18,893 nt of DNA from an uncultured Prevotella sp. (GTDB lineage Bacteria > Bacteroidota > Bacteroidia > Bacteroidales > Bacteroidaceae): the NCBI GenBank assembly GCA_946055365.1, contig CAMGFM010000006.1:1-18893 (forward strand), written 5' to 3'. Under the pieces are notes generated by a model that saw nothing but the letters and a program-made list of their open reading frames with translations, was not told where the DNA came from and searched no databases. Made by a program: the position numbers and the translations under genes. Position 1 is the first letter of the stretch. Every line of letters starts with the position of its first letter. Positions 6,004 to 13,747 of the stretch are shown one piece after another.

Positions 6004-7842
6004 TTGAAGACATTTGAAGAATTGGGCGTGAGCGACGAGATACGGCGCGCCATCGGCGAACTGGGCTTTGAGCATCCAATGCCCGTACAGGAAGAAGTGA
6101 TACCCTATCTCCTCGGAGAAGGCAACGACGTGATAGCTCTCGCGCAAACCGGCACCGGCAAGACCGCAGCGTTTGGCATACCTCTGCTGCAACGCACCGA
6201 CGCTAACGACCGCAGCACGCAGGCCATAGTGATAAGCCCTACGCGCGAGCTGTGCCTGCAAATTGCCGACGACCTGAAGTCGTTTGCAAAATACATGAAA
6301 GGCATAAACATAGTGGCAGTGTATGGCGGCACCTCCATAATCAACCAGATACACGCCCTCAAGCACGGGGCGCAAATCATAGTGGCCACGCCGGGACGAC
6401 TGATTGACCTTATGAACCGTGGCGCAGCAAAGCTCGACCAAGTGAGAAACGTGGTGCTGGACGAGGCAGACGAGATGCTCAACATGGGATTCTCCGACAG
6501 CATCAACGAGATATTCGACAACGTGCCGCAAGACCGCAACACCCTGCTCTTCTCTGCCACCATGAGCAAGGAGATAGAGCGCATAGCTCTCAACTATCTG
6601 CACGACCACAAGGAGATAGTGGTGGGCTCGCGCAACGAGGGGGCGGAAAACGTCAACCACGTGTATTACATGGTCAACGCCAAGGACAAGTATCTCGCGC
6701 TGAAACGCATCGTGGACTTCTTCCCGCGCATCTATGCCATCATATTCTGCCGCACCAAAGCCGAGACGCAGGAGATTGCCGACAAACTGATAAACGACGG
6801 CTATAACGCAGAGCCTCTGCACGGCGACCTCTCGCAGCAACAGAGAGACATAACCATGCAAAAGTTCAGGCAACATCTCACGCAGCTGCTCGTGGCGACG
6901 GACGTGGCGGCAAGAGGACTGGACGTGGACGACCTCACGCACGTCATCAACTATGGTATGCCGGGCGACACCGAGAGCTACACCCACCGCTCGGGACGCA
7001 CAGGGCGCGCAGGCAAGAAAGGCACGTCCATCAGCATCATCCATACCAAGGAAAAAGGCAGGGTGAGGGACATCGAGAAAGTCATAGGCAAGAAGTTTGT
7101 GGACGGCGACTTGCCCACACCGCAGGAGATATGCACCAAGCAGCTCTACAAAGCCATAGACGAGATAGAGAAAGCTGACGTGGACGAGGAGCAGATAGCA
7201 CCGTTCATGGATGACATAAACCGACATTTCGAGTATGTCGACAAAGAAGACATACTCAAGAAGATTGTGTCGCTGGAGTTCGGACGCTTCCTCAGATACT
7301 ATGCCGACGCTCCCGAGATAGTGAAACCCTCGACATCACGACAGCGCAAGGACAACGGCGGCAAGGCAGAGGGCAGAAGACGCGACACGACAAAGCCCGA
7401 AAAGGGCTTCCGCAGGCTCTTCATCAACCTCGGCAAGGACGACGGCTTCTACCCGGGAGAGGTGATGCAGTTTGTAAACAGGCACGTCAAGGGCAGGCAG
7501 GAGGTGGGACACATCGACCTGATGGCACGCATGAGCTACATAGAAGTGCCTGCGCAGGATGCCGACAAGGTGATGAGGGCTCTCGACGGCACATTCTACA
7601 AGGGCAGGCAGGTGAGATGCAACGACGCTGACGGCGGCACGCCCAAAGGAAAGGCTGGCGGCAAGAGACAGCGAGCCGCAGAGGGCAAGGCTGGAGCGAG
7701 ACGCGCCGCAAGACAACAGGACTATCCGAGAAAGGACGACTGGAAACAGTTTTTCCAAAACAACGGCGACACAAAGCTCATAGGCGATGAACCCGACTTC
7801 ACGGAGGAGGGATGGGCAAGAAGAAAGCCAAAAAGAAAATAA
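6004..7842 (+). CDS. deaD: DEAD-box ATP-dependent RNA helicase with DbpA-type RNA-binding domain (DeaD/CsdA-like)
   Basis: 612 residues with all helicase motifs: Q motif around FEHPMPVQ (Gln29), motif I AQTGTGKT (47-54), PTREL (79-83), TPGR (129-132), DEAD (153-156), SAT (184-186), ATDVAARGLD (298-307) and HRSGRTGR (328-335). Residues of about 470-541 (RLFINLGKDDGFYP onward) match the DbpA RNA-binding domain. A Lys/Arg-rich tail of about 65 residues follows. It unwinds short RNA duplexes with ATP, with likely roles in ribosome assembly and mRNA decay. The start is a TTG at 6004: the protein then begins MKTFEELG, as I recall from homologues, and no ATG or GTG fits. A perfect -7 box lies upstream. 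AT-rich sequence follows the stop, and no strong terminator hairpin is visible. Confidence 0.93.
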   Translation: MKTFEELGVSDEIRRAIGELGFEHPMPVQEEVIPYLLGEGNDVIALAQTGTGKTAAFGIPLLQRTDANDRSTQAIVISPTRELCLQIADDLKSFAKYMKGINIVAVYGGTSIINQIHALKHGAQIIVATPGRLIDLMNRGAAKLDQVRNVVLDEADEMLNMGFSDSINEIFDNVPQDRNTLLFSATMSKEIERIALNYLHDHKEIVVGSRNEGAENVNHVYYMVNAKDKYLALKRIVDFFPRIYAIIFCRTKAETQEIADKLINDGYNAEPLHGDLSQQQRDITMQKFRQHLTQLLVATDVAARGLDVDDLTHVINYGMPGDTESYTHRSGRTGRAGKKGTSISIIHTKEKGRVRDIEKVIGKKFVDGDLPTPQEICTKQLYKAIDEIEKADVDEEQIAPFMDDINRHFEYVDKEDILKKIVSLEFGRFLRYYADAPEIVKPSTSRQRKDNGGKAEGRRRDTTKPEKGFRRLFINLGKDDGFYPGEVMQFVNRHVKGRQEVGHIDLMARMSYIEVPAQDADKVMRALDGTFYKGRQVRCNDADGGTPKGKAGGKRQRAAEGKAGARRAARQQDYPRKDDWKQFFQNNGDTKLIGDEPDFTEEGWARRKPKRK

Positions 7843-7872
7843 ATCATTAATTAATTTTAAATTGACACTTCA

Positions 7873-7907
7873 TTGCCGCCTTATACGGCATGGAATGACT
7901 ATCTTTG
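7873..7907 (+). promoter_or_regulatory. Promoter upstream of array A3 and the OmpA-like lipoprotein
   Basis: TATCTTTG at 7900-7907 matches TAnnTTTG exactly. TTG at 7873-7875 is a possible -33 element with a 24-bp gap. Between them lies a small dyad, GCCG-N7-CGGC (7875-7889), which might be an operator. The expected start is near 7914. Confidence 0.5.
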
Positions 7908-7914
7908 CAAAGAT

Positions 7915-8022
7915 ATGAACAGCCCTGTAAAGGACTGTACTCACAGAGGCCCCAAGGCTTGTCACAAAGGACAAAATGCACCCTCCACGCGACGGCGCGG
8001 ACTGCGCCTGGGGCACAAGTGA
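7915..8022 (+). CDS. Possible 35-residue basic peptide, leaderless (speculative)
   Basis: An ATG lies 8 bp past a perfect -7 box, at or next to the predicted transcript start. It opens a 35-codon frame rich in Arg, Lys and His with two Cys (MNSPVKDCTHRGPKACHKG...). No homologue is recognised. The alternative is that this segment is simply untranslated leader. Kept only because of its placement. Confidence 0.15.
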   Translation: MNSPVKDCTHRGPKACHKGQNAPSTRRRGLRLGHK

Positions 8023-8037
8023 CATTGCCGCATCACG

Positions 8038-8136
8038 CAAGTGGCTCTTAGGAATCGTAAAGTGGCACTTTGGCAACTGAAAAGTGGCTCTTTAGCGTCG
8101 CAAAAACGCCACTTTGGCATCGCAAAGCGGCACTTT
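8038..8136. repeat. 22-bp tandem array A3 (5 units plus a decayed sixth)
   Basis: Units start at 8038, 8059, 8081, 8103 and 8124 (steps 21, 22, 22, 21): CAAGTGGCTCTTA, AAAGTGGCACTTT, AAAGTGGCTCTTT, AAAACGCCACTTT and AAAGCGGCACTTT. Spacers such as AGCGTCGCA and GGCATCGC share a GCRTCGC-like core. A degenerate copy follows near 8146. The array lies between the helicase and the OmpA-like lipoprotein gene. Confidence 0.9.
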
Positions 8137-8290
8137 AGAAACCGGCAAACGCCAACTCAACGACCAAAGGGGACTCGTGCGTCTATCGTGCCGCCATCCA
8201 TAAACACACGGCACGCCATCCGCACACGCGACAAAAGGCTCGAGAGGATATTCATATACCAGTTAACAATCATACATTCATTACAAACAA

Positions 8291-9964
8291 ATGCTGAAAA
8301 AAAATCATCTGTTTCTGTCAGCAGCCTCTATGCTGCTCCTGACATCATGCTCAAAGCTCGGTCCGCTCAGCGCAGACAACTTCACAGTCACACCCAACCC
8401 GCTCGAGACGCAGGCTGGACAGGTGCCTGCCACCATCAACGGCACGTTCCCTGAGAAATACATGAAGAAAAAAGCCGTGGTGACCGTAACACCCGAGCTG
8501 CGCTATGCCGACGGACAAGTGGCAAAGGGACAGGCAGCGACCTTCCAGGGAGAGAAAGTGATGGGCAACGACCAGACAATCTCCTATAAGGTGGGCGGAC
8601 GCTACACTATGAGAACCAGTTTTGACTATGTGCCAGACATGCACAAGAGCGACCTCTACCTGACATTCGACGCACGCATCGGCAAGAAGACCTATGACGT
8701 GCCTGCGGTAAAGGTGGCATACGGCGTAATAGCCACTTCCGAGCTCTACCGCCAGACCGTGCTGTCGGAGAGCGGCTGCATAGCACCCGACGCTTTCCAG
8801 CGCGTGAGCGTGGAGAGGCAGGAGGCCAACGTGAAGTTCCTCGTCAACCAGGCCCTCCTGCGCAAGAGCGAGCTGCAGAACAACTCCGTGCAGGAGTTCG
8901 TGGAGCTGCTCAAGCGCATCAACGCCGACCGCGAGGGTCTCAACGTGCAGAACGTGGAAGTGCTGGCATACGCATCGCCCGAGGGAAAGGAAGATTTCAA
9001 CGACCGTCTCGCACAGAAGCGTCAGAACGTGTCACAGGACTATGTTGAAAAGCAGCTCAAGACCACCGGCGTGGAGGCAAACATCGACGCACAGTACACC
9101 GCCGAGGACTGGGACGGCTTCCAGGAACTCGTGGCAGCGTCTGACATACAGGACAAGGACGTGATACTGCGCGTGCTGTCCATGTATAAGGATCCGCAGG
9201 AGCGCGAGGAGCAGATAAGAAACATGTCTGCCGTGTTCCGTGAGCTGGCTGACGGCATCCTCCCCGAGCTGCGCCGCGCACGCCTCATCATCAACTATGA
9301 AATCATAGGCCGCAGCGACGAGCAGATAAAGGATCAGTTCAACAGCGACGCAACACAGCTCAGCGTGGACGAGCTGCTCTATGCCGCCACTCTCGACGAG
9401 ACACCTGCAAGACAGGAGGCTATCTACAAGAAGGCTGCCGAGCTCTATCCCAACGACTACCGCGCATTTAACAACCTCGCCGCACTCGCACTCGCCAAGG
9501 GCGACACAAAGGCAGCACAGAGCTATGCACAGAAGGCTGCCGCCATCGCTCCCAACGCACCTGAGGCCAACGCCAACCTCGGACTCTTGGCCCTGGCTAA
9601 CGGCAACGTGCAGGAGGCTGAGCGTCTCATCGCAAAGGGCGCAGGCTCTGACAACGTGGCTCCTGCCATAGGCGCACTCAACATCGCCAAGGGCAACTAT
9701 GCTCTCGCCGAGCAGAACTTTGGCAAGACAAAGAGCAACACTGCAGCTCTCGCACAGATACTCAATAAGAACTATGAGCAGGCTGCCAAGACTCTCGACA
9801 AGGTTGACCAGCCCAACGCGCTCACTGACTATCTGCACGCCATCGTTGCAGCACGCCGCGGCAACAAGTTCGCTGCCAACTCCTACCTCAAGGAGGCTCT
9901 CCAGAAAGACCCCTCTCTGCAGAAGTATGCCGATGAGGATCTCGAGCTGTCACTCCTGAAGTAA
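8291..9964 (+). CDS. OmpA-like/TPR lipoprotein
   Basis: 557 residues. The lipoprotein signal peptide ends in the lipobox LTSC with Cys20. Residues of about 25-145 look like a beta-rich N-terminal module. Residues of about 180-340 carry an OmpA-like peptidoglycan-binding signature, with YASPEGKEDFNDRLAQKR (227-244) matching the family's SPEG...N..LA..R helix motif. Residues of about 373-545 form TPR-like helical repeats rich in Ala (FNNLAALALAKGDTKAAQSYAQ, then ANLGLLALANGNVQEAE). It probably anchors to the outer membrane, binds peptidoglycan and presents TPRs as a protein-binding scaffold. Codon use is strongly biased (AAC, GAC, AAG, CTC), suggesting high expression. The exact role is unknown; related Bacteroidales proteins are annotated only as TPR or OmpA family. 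Confidence 0.75.
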   Translation: MLKKNHLFLSAASMLLLTSCSKLGPLSADNFTVTPNPLETQAGQVPATINGTFPEKYMKKKAVVTVTPELRYADGQVAKGQAATFQGEKVMGNDQTISYKVGGRYTMRTSFDYVPDMHKSDLYLTFDARIGKKTYDVPAVKVAYGVIATSELYRQTVLSESGCIAPDAFQRVSVERQEANVKFLVNQALLRKSELQNNSVQEFVELLKRINADREGLNVQNVEVLAYASPEGKEDFNDRLAQKRQNVSQDYVEKQLKTTGVEANIDAQYTAEDWDGFQELVAASDIQDKDVILRVLSMYKDPQEREEQIRNMSAVFRELADGILPELRRARLIINYEIIGRSDEQIKDQFNSDATQLSVDELLYAATLDETPARQEAIYKKAAELYPNDYRAFNNLAALALAKGDTKAAQSYAQKAAAIAPNAPEANANLGLLALANGNVQEAERLIAKGAGSDNVAPAIGALNIAKGNYALAEQNFGKTKSNTAALAQILNKNYEQAAKTLDKVDQPNALTDYLHAIVAARRGNKFAANSYLKEALQKDPSLQKYADEDLELSLLK

Positions 9965-9994
9965 GCACAGACGTTTAACCCGTAACAACGCATA

Positions 9995-11122
9995 ATGAAA
10001 TCATCGGCTTTGCCCACGTTTTCAAGCAAAGGCGCAGACAAGGCACTGTCTTGTCTGCGCTCCTATGGCCTGACGAAAGCGATTGCAAAAGTAGGGCATC
10101 TGTCTTTGATATACATATACACATTGTGCCACGCCCTGATTTTGGTTTCGTGTTCGTCCGACAATCGCAGTTTCAAGATTGAAGGCAGACTACTCAACCT
10201 CAATCAGGGCGAGTTTTATGTGTATAGCATCGACGACACTACACGCGACATCGACACTATAAAGGTGGTGGCGGGACGCTTTGCCTACGAAACACAATGC
10301 AAGGGCGAGACAACGCTCATGCTCGTGTTTCCAAACTACACGGAGCATCCCATATTCGCGCAGCCAGGCGGCAGCGTGGACATCAAGGGCGACGCACACA
10401 ACATGAAAGAGATGAAGGTGAGCGGCTCTGACGACAACAAAATCATGAGCGAGTTTCGCACAAAGACCTATGGAGCAAGCCTCGACGACACACGCAAGGC
10501 GGTGAGGCGGCTCGCCCGCGACAACAAGGGCAGCAGGGCGGCGGCCTACCTCGTGTATAGATGGTTTGTGGCGTGCGACAAGCCCGACTATGTCTCGGCG
10601 CGACAACTCACAGACGACTTGCTGACGGCACAAAAGGACAACCGCCTGCTCAACAGCATGAAGGCTTCGCTCACGGCAAGAAGCACGCTCGGCAAGGGCA
10701 ACGACGCTCCCGTGTTTGCGGCACGCGACATCGACGGCAGGGAGATAAACGAGAAGACGCTGAGGGCCACACCCATAGTGGTGGTGGTGGCATGGGCATC
10801 GTGGAACTTTGACAGCTCTAACATGCTGAGACGCGCACAGCAGACGGCGGAGGGGTCTGACGGCAGGGTGTCGGTGCTGTCAGTGTGTGTGAACCCCGAC
10901 CTTTGGTCGTGCAGAAAGCACCTCCAGCGCAACAGTCTCACAAAAGTCACCACCGTGTGCGACGGCAAGATGGTGGAGGGCGACCTCTACAACAGGCTCG
11001 GCATGGCCACGCTGCCCGACAACGTGGTGTTCAAGAACGGCAAGGTGGCTGCCACAAGGCTCACAACGGCAGAACTGATGGAGTTTCTGCGCAAGGAGCT
11101 GCCCGAAAAGAAAGCCCAATGA
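9995..11122 (+). CDS. DUF4369/thioredoxin-fold lipoprotein lacking the CxxC
   Basis: 375 residues from the ATG at 9995. Hydrophobic residues 36-52 end in LVSC (Cys53), a lipobox. The 35 residues before it are unusually long for a signal n-region, and a strong hairpin (10032-10060) lies within them. The real start may be downstream at a non-ATG codon. Residues of about 60-155 match the DUF4369 N-terminal module of Bacteroidetes TlpA/ResA-like proteins. Residues of about 235-370 are an AhpC/TSA-thioredoxin fold. The active-site strand reads WASWNFDSSN (267-276), where an active protein has WCxxC. The cis-Pro loop (TLPD, Pro341) is kept. It therefore cannot do disulfide exchange with a normal CxxC and may be a binding or structural homologue. 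It follows the TPR lipoprotein by 30 bp. Confidence 0.75.
   Translation: MKSSALPTFSSKGADKALSCLRSYGLTKAIAKVGHLSLIYIYTLCHALILVSCSSDNRSFKIEGRLLNLNQGEFYVYSIDDTTRDIDTIKVVAGRFAYETQCKGETTLMLVFPNYTEHPIFAQPGGSVDIKGDAHNMKEMKVSGSDDNKIMSEFRTKTYGASLDDTRKAVRRLARDNKGSRAAAYLVYRWFVACDKPDYVSARQLTDDLLTAQKDNRLLNSMKASLTARSTLGKGNDAPVFAARDIDGREINEKTLRATPIVVVVAWASWNFDSSNMLRRAQQTAEGSDGRVSVLSVCVNPDLWSCRKHLQRNSLTKVTTVCDGKMVEGDLYNRLGMATLPDNVVFKNGKVAATRLTTAELMEFLRKELPEKKAQ
10032..10060. terminator. Strong 11-bp hairpin, possible terminator or attenuator
   Basis: GCGCAGACAAG (10032-10042) and CTTGTCTGCGC (10050-10060) are perfect complements around a 7-nt loop. No T-tract follows. It lies 68 bp after the TPR lipoprotein stop and inside the first codons of the following annotated frame, which argues for a later start of that gene or for attenuation between the two genes. 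Confidence 0.45.
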
Positions 11123-11175
11123 CGCACAATCTGCACGGGACTGTACACATAAACGCATAGAACAGTCACAAGAAC

Positions 11176-11346
11176 CTCGCATTTGCAATCACCACAACAT
11201 CGCCTTGGCAGTCCCCCATGACCGTATAGACCGTCGCCAACAAATCGCCTTGGCAGTCCTGTGACCTCCTTTGGCTACCACACGACATCGCCTTGGCTGT
11301 CCCATGACCACGCCTTGGCTGTCCTGACAGACCGCCATGCCCGACA
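11176..11346. repeat. 22-bp tandem array B (8 units, CGCCTTGGCWGTCC type)
   Basis: Four clear units: ATCGCCTTGGCAGTCC at 11199 and 11244, ATCGCCTTGGCTGTCC at 11287, and CACGCCTTGGCTGTCC at 11309. Four decayed units keep the register at 11176 (11 of 16 matches), 11221 (9 of 16), 11265 and 11331 (10 of 16). Steps are 23, 22, 23, 21, 22, 22 and 22 bp. The core GCC-TT-GGC is a short dyad. The array occupies most of the gap between the thioredoxin-fold lipoprotein and yifB. Confidence 0.8.
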
Positions 11347-11394
11347 CCAACGGCATGACGATGAACGCCTCACAACATATCTATTATCACAAAG

Positions 11395-12936
11395 ATGCTC
11401 ATAAAGACATTCTCGGCGGCCGTCAACGGGCTCGAGGTCACCACCGTGACAGTAGAGACAAACACACGGCCCGGCATACAGTATCACATCACGGGCCTTG
11501 CCAACACCGCCGTCAAGGAAGGGCTTGACCGCATAGCCTCCGCCATACAGTTCAACGGCCTCAAGATGCCACACGCTGACATCACCATCAACCTTGCGCC
11601 CGCCGACCTGCGCAAGGAGGGCAGCGGATTTGACCTGCCGCTCGCCATAGGCATACTGGCGGCAGGCGGACAGATAGCCTGCAAGTCGCTGGAGAGCTAT
11701 ATGCTCGTGGGCGAGCTGGGGCTTGACGGCACGCTGCAGCCCGTCAGGGGAGCCCTGCCCATAGCCATCAAGGCAAGGGCAGAACACTTCAAGGCTCTCA
11801 TTGTGCCAAGACAAAACGAGAGGGAGGCGGCCGTGGTCAACAATCTCGACGTGTATGGCATGGACAACCTCATGGACGTGATAAGGCTGGTAACGGGTAA
11901 GCAGGCCTTCCAGCCCACGGTGGTGGACACACGCAGGGAGTTCTACAACAACCAGTATGACTTTGAGCTTGACTTTGCCGACGTGCGCGGACAGAAAACG
12001 GTGAAGCGCGCGCTGGAGGTGGCTGCCGCAGGCGGACACAACATCATCATGGTGGGCCCTCCGGGCGCAGGCAAGTCTATGATGGCAAAGCGTCTGCCGT
12101 CCATACTGCCTCCTCTGTCGCTCGCGGAGAGCCTTGAGACCACACAGATACACTCCGTGGCAGGCAAATTGGGCAAAGACACGTCGCTAATATCCCAGCG
12201 TCCGTTTCGCTCGCCCCACCATTCGGTCACGCAGGTGGCTCTCGTGGGAGGCGGCAACAGCCCACAGCCCGGTGAAATATCGCTCGCCCACAACGGCGTG
12301 TTGTTCTGTGACGAGCTGCCAGAGTTTAACAAACACACACTCGAAGTGCTGCGACAGCCGCTGGAAGACCACAAGATAACCATCGCAAGGGCAAAATACA
12401 CGGTGGAATATCCATGCTCCATGATGTTCGTGGCATCAATGAACCCCTGCCCCTGCGGCTATCACAACGACCCCACACACAACTGCGTATGCTCGCCAGG
12501 GCAGATACAACGCTATATGAACAAGATAAGCGGCCCGTTGCTCGACCGCATAGACATACAATGCGAGATTCTGCCCGTGTCGTTCAACGACCTCGCAGAC
12601 AAAGAGCCGGGTGAGCCGAGCAAGGACATAAGGGAACGCGTGATAAAGGCACGCAAGATACAGGAAGAGAGATACAAGGATCATAAGGGCATACACTGCA
12701 ACGCACAGATGACCGAGCAGCTCATGCACAAATATGCAGAACCCGACAAACAGTCGCTTGACATGCTGCGCATGGCGATGGAAAAGCTGAGACTGTCGGC
12801 ACGTGCCTATGGCAGAATACTCAAAGTGGCACGCACAATAGCCGACCTCGACGGCAGCGAACAAGTAAAATTCACCCACATAGCCGAAGCCGTGAGCTAC
12901 CGAAGCCTCGACCGCGGAGACTGGGCAGAAAGATAA
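11395..12936 (+). CDS. YifB/ComM-family Mg-chelatase-like AAA+ ATPase
   Basis: 513 residues. The N-terminal ChlI/Lon-protease-like domain (about 20-145) has NLAPADLRKEGSGFDLP (66-82). The AAA+ module (about 190-400) has Walker A GPPGAGKS (221-228), Walker B-like GVLFCDELPEF (301-311), and a four-Cys cluster CPCGYHNDPTHNCVC (Cys352, 354, 364, 366) that probably binds zinc. The C-terminal Mg-chelatase-type helical domain ends near 510. ComM homologues are hexameric helicases that drive branch migration during natural transformation; in non-competent species the role is less clear. It starts with MLIKTFSAAVNGLE, typical for the family, at the ATG at 11395. Length is normal. No -7 box was found close upstream. 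The upstream gap is filled by repeat array B, and array A4 follows the stop by 29 bp. Confidence 0.92.
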   Translation: MLIKTFSAAVNGLEVTTVTVETNTRPGIQYHITGLANTAVKEGLDRIASAIQFNGLKMPHADITINLAPADLRKEGSGFDLPLAIGILAAGGQIACKSLESYMLVGELGLDGTLQPVRGALPIAIKARAEHFKALIVPRQNEREAAVVNNLDVYGMDNLMDVIRLVTGKQAFQPTVVDTRREFYNNQYDFELDFADVRGQKTVKRALEVAAAGGHNIIMVGPPGAGKSMMAKRLPSILPPLSLAESLETTQIHSVAGKLGKDTSLISQRPFRSPHHSVTQVALVGGGNSPQPGEISLAHNGVLFCDELPEFNKHTLEVLRQPLEDHKITIARAKYTVEYPCSMMFVASMNPCPCGYHNDPTHNCVCSPGQIQRYMNKISGPLLDRIDIQCEILPVSFNDLADKEPGEPSKDIRERVIKARKIQEERYKDHKGIHCNAQMTEQLMHKYAEPDKQSLDMLRMAMEKLRLSARAYGRILKVARTIADLDGSEQVKFTHIAEAVSYRSLDRGDWAER

Positions 12937-12965
12937 GGACTTCGCAAGATAACACGACACAGCCA

Positions 12966-13042
12966 AAAGTGGCTCTTTTGCGTCAGAAAAGTGGCACTTG
13001 GGAAAAGCAAAGTGGCACTTGAAAAACGCATAGTGGCACTTT
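12966..13042. repeat. 22-bp tandem array A4 (4 units)
   Basis: Units start at 12966, 12988, 13009 and 13030 (steps 22, 21, 21): AAAGTGGCTCTTT, AAAGTGGCACTTG, AAAGTGGCACTTG and ATAGTGGCACTTT. Spacers are TGCGTCAGA, GGAAAAGC and AAAAACGC. All four centres are GGC, so neighbours do not pair perfectly here. The array begins 29 bp after the yifB stop. Confidence 0.9.
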
Positions 13043-13154
13043 CTGAGAGACGTGAAAGCAAATCATGCAGCGTAATACGCGTGCATACTACCTCAAAGGC
13101 AACCTCTATTTATTAACTCACATCTTTAATTTATCTTTAATTGTAAAAAAGCCT

Positions 13155-13724
13155 ATGAAAACAAAATCATTACTGACCATCATTATGATGTTTGTGTCTC
13201 TCTCTGTATCTGCACAGATAGAACTTTTATTCTTATATGTGGACAACAATCTACATACTTATTTTGCACTTGACCGTACCAAGAAACTTCTTTGGCTGGA
13301 TGATGACGACAACACATGCTTCAAGATCACCAAATACAGCAAATCAGGAAAAAAAGAGACCTTTACTCTTGAGCTGAAAGAAGATCAAAGCGGCATAACC
13401 TACGACTTTAAAGGCTTCACGACAACAGTTGACGACAAAGGCAACATCACCACGTTACATGTCAATGGAGATTTTTTTAACCAATATAGAGACTTTAAAG
13501 TCATAATGGGGGACAAGACAAACCCAGAAGATAAACGTATCATACAATACTTCAATGAACTGGCCGGTTATCCCAAAGATCAGGGCGTATCTGGCGTGAA
13601 TGTGCCAAGCGTAGGAGGCGGCAACAACACAACAGACGCTGCCACCGGCACTGTGGGAAAGGCAAAGGACGCCGCCAAGAAAGCTCTCAACAAGGCCAAG
13701 GGACTGTTTAAAAAGAAAAAATAG
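13155..13724 (+). CDS. Secreted protein of unknown function with Lys-rich tail, AT-rich
   Basis: 189 residues starting at the ATG at 13155, which gives a clean signal peptide (MKTKSLLTIIMMFVSLSVSA, cleavage before Gln21). A longer frame to 13065 would add an implausible N-terminus. I do not recognise the mature domain. It is rich in beta-type alternation (about 22-115), followed by a Gly/Asn linker (about 150-165) and a basic amphipathic end, GKAKDAAKKALNKAKGLFKKKK. Similar Lys-rich ends occur on other Bacteroidales secreted proteins. It is clearly AT-richer than its neighbours: 60-base samples at 13201 and 13321 are 32% and 37% G+C, against 57% at 11401 in yifB. This points to recent acquisition or relaxed codon selection. 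The Dabb gene starts 23 bp after the stop, so they are probably co-transcribed. A weak -7-like TATCTTTA lies at 13132-13139. Confidence 0.65.
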   Translation: MKTKSLLTIIMMFVSLSVSAQIELLFLYVDNNLHTYFALDRTKKLLWLDDDDNTCFKITKYSKSGKKETFTLELKEDQSGITYDFKGFTTTVDDKGNITTLHVNGDFFNQYRDFKVIMGDKTNPEDKRIIQYFNELAGYPKDQGVSGVNVPSVGGGNNTTDAATGTVGKAKDAAKKALNKAKGLFKKKK

Positions 13725-13747
13725 ACCGCTTAAAACGTAAAGAACAC

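Larger units (their letters stand above)
7843..8290. other. Intergenic region (448 bp) with promoter and repeat array
   Basis: Contains an AT-rich tract after the helicase stop, a promoter at 7873-7907, a 35-codon frame that could be leaderless (7915-8022), and a five-unit 22-bp repeat array (8038-8136). No other promoter box was found nearer the lipoprotein start at 8291, so the array may sit within that gene's 5' leader of about 375 nt. No RNA family was recognised here. Confidence 0.6.

Noticed and set aside
5845..7227. 460-codon open frame on the minus strand
   Set aside because: Lies antisense to the DEAD-box helicase, whose motifs are complete, and spans the divergent promoters. It has no recognisable domain.
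9032..9838. 268-codon open frame on the minus strand
   Set aside because: Antisense shadow of the OmpA-like/TPR lipoprotein, caused by its strong codon bias.
10083..10108. Promoter inside the N-terminus of the thioredoxin-fold gene (TTG and TGTCTTTG)
   Set aside because: The -7 box has a mismatch at its second base, the gap to TTG is only 15 bp, and no usable start codon follows before the lipobox.
11275..12153. 292-codon open frame on the minus strand
   Set aside because: Antisense to yifB and runs into repeat array B. No domain features.
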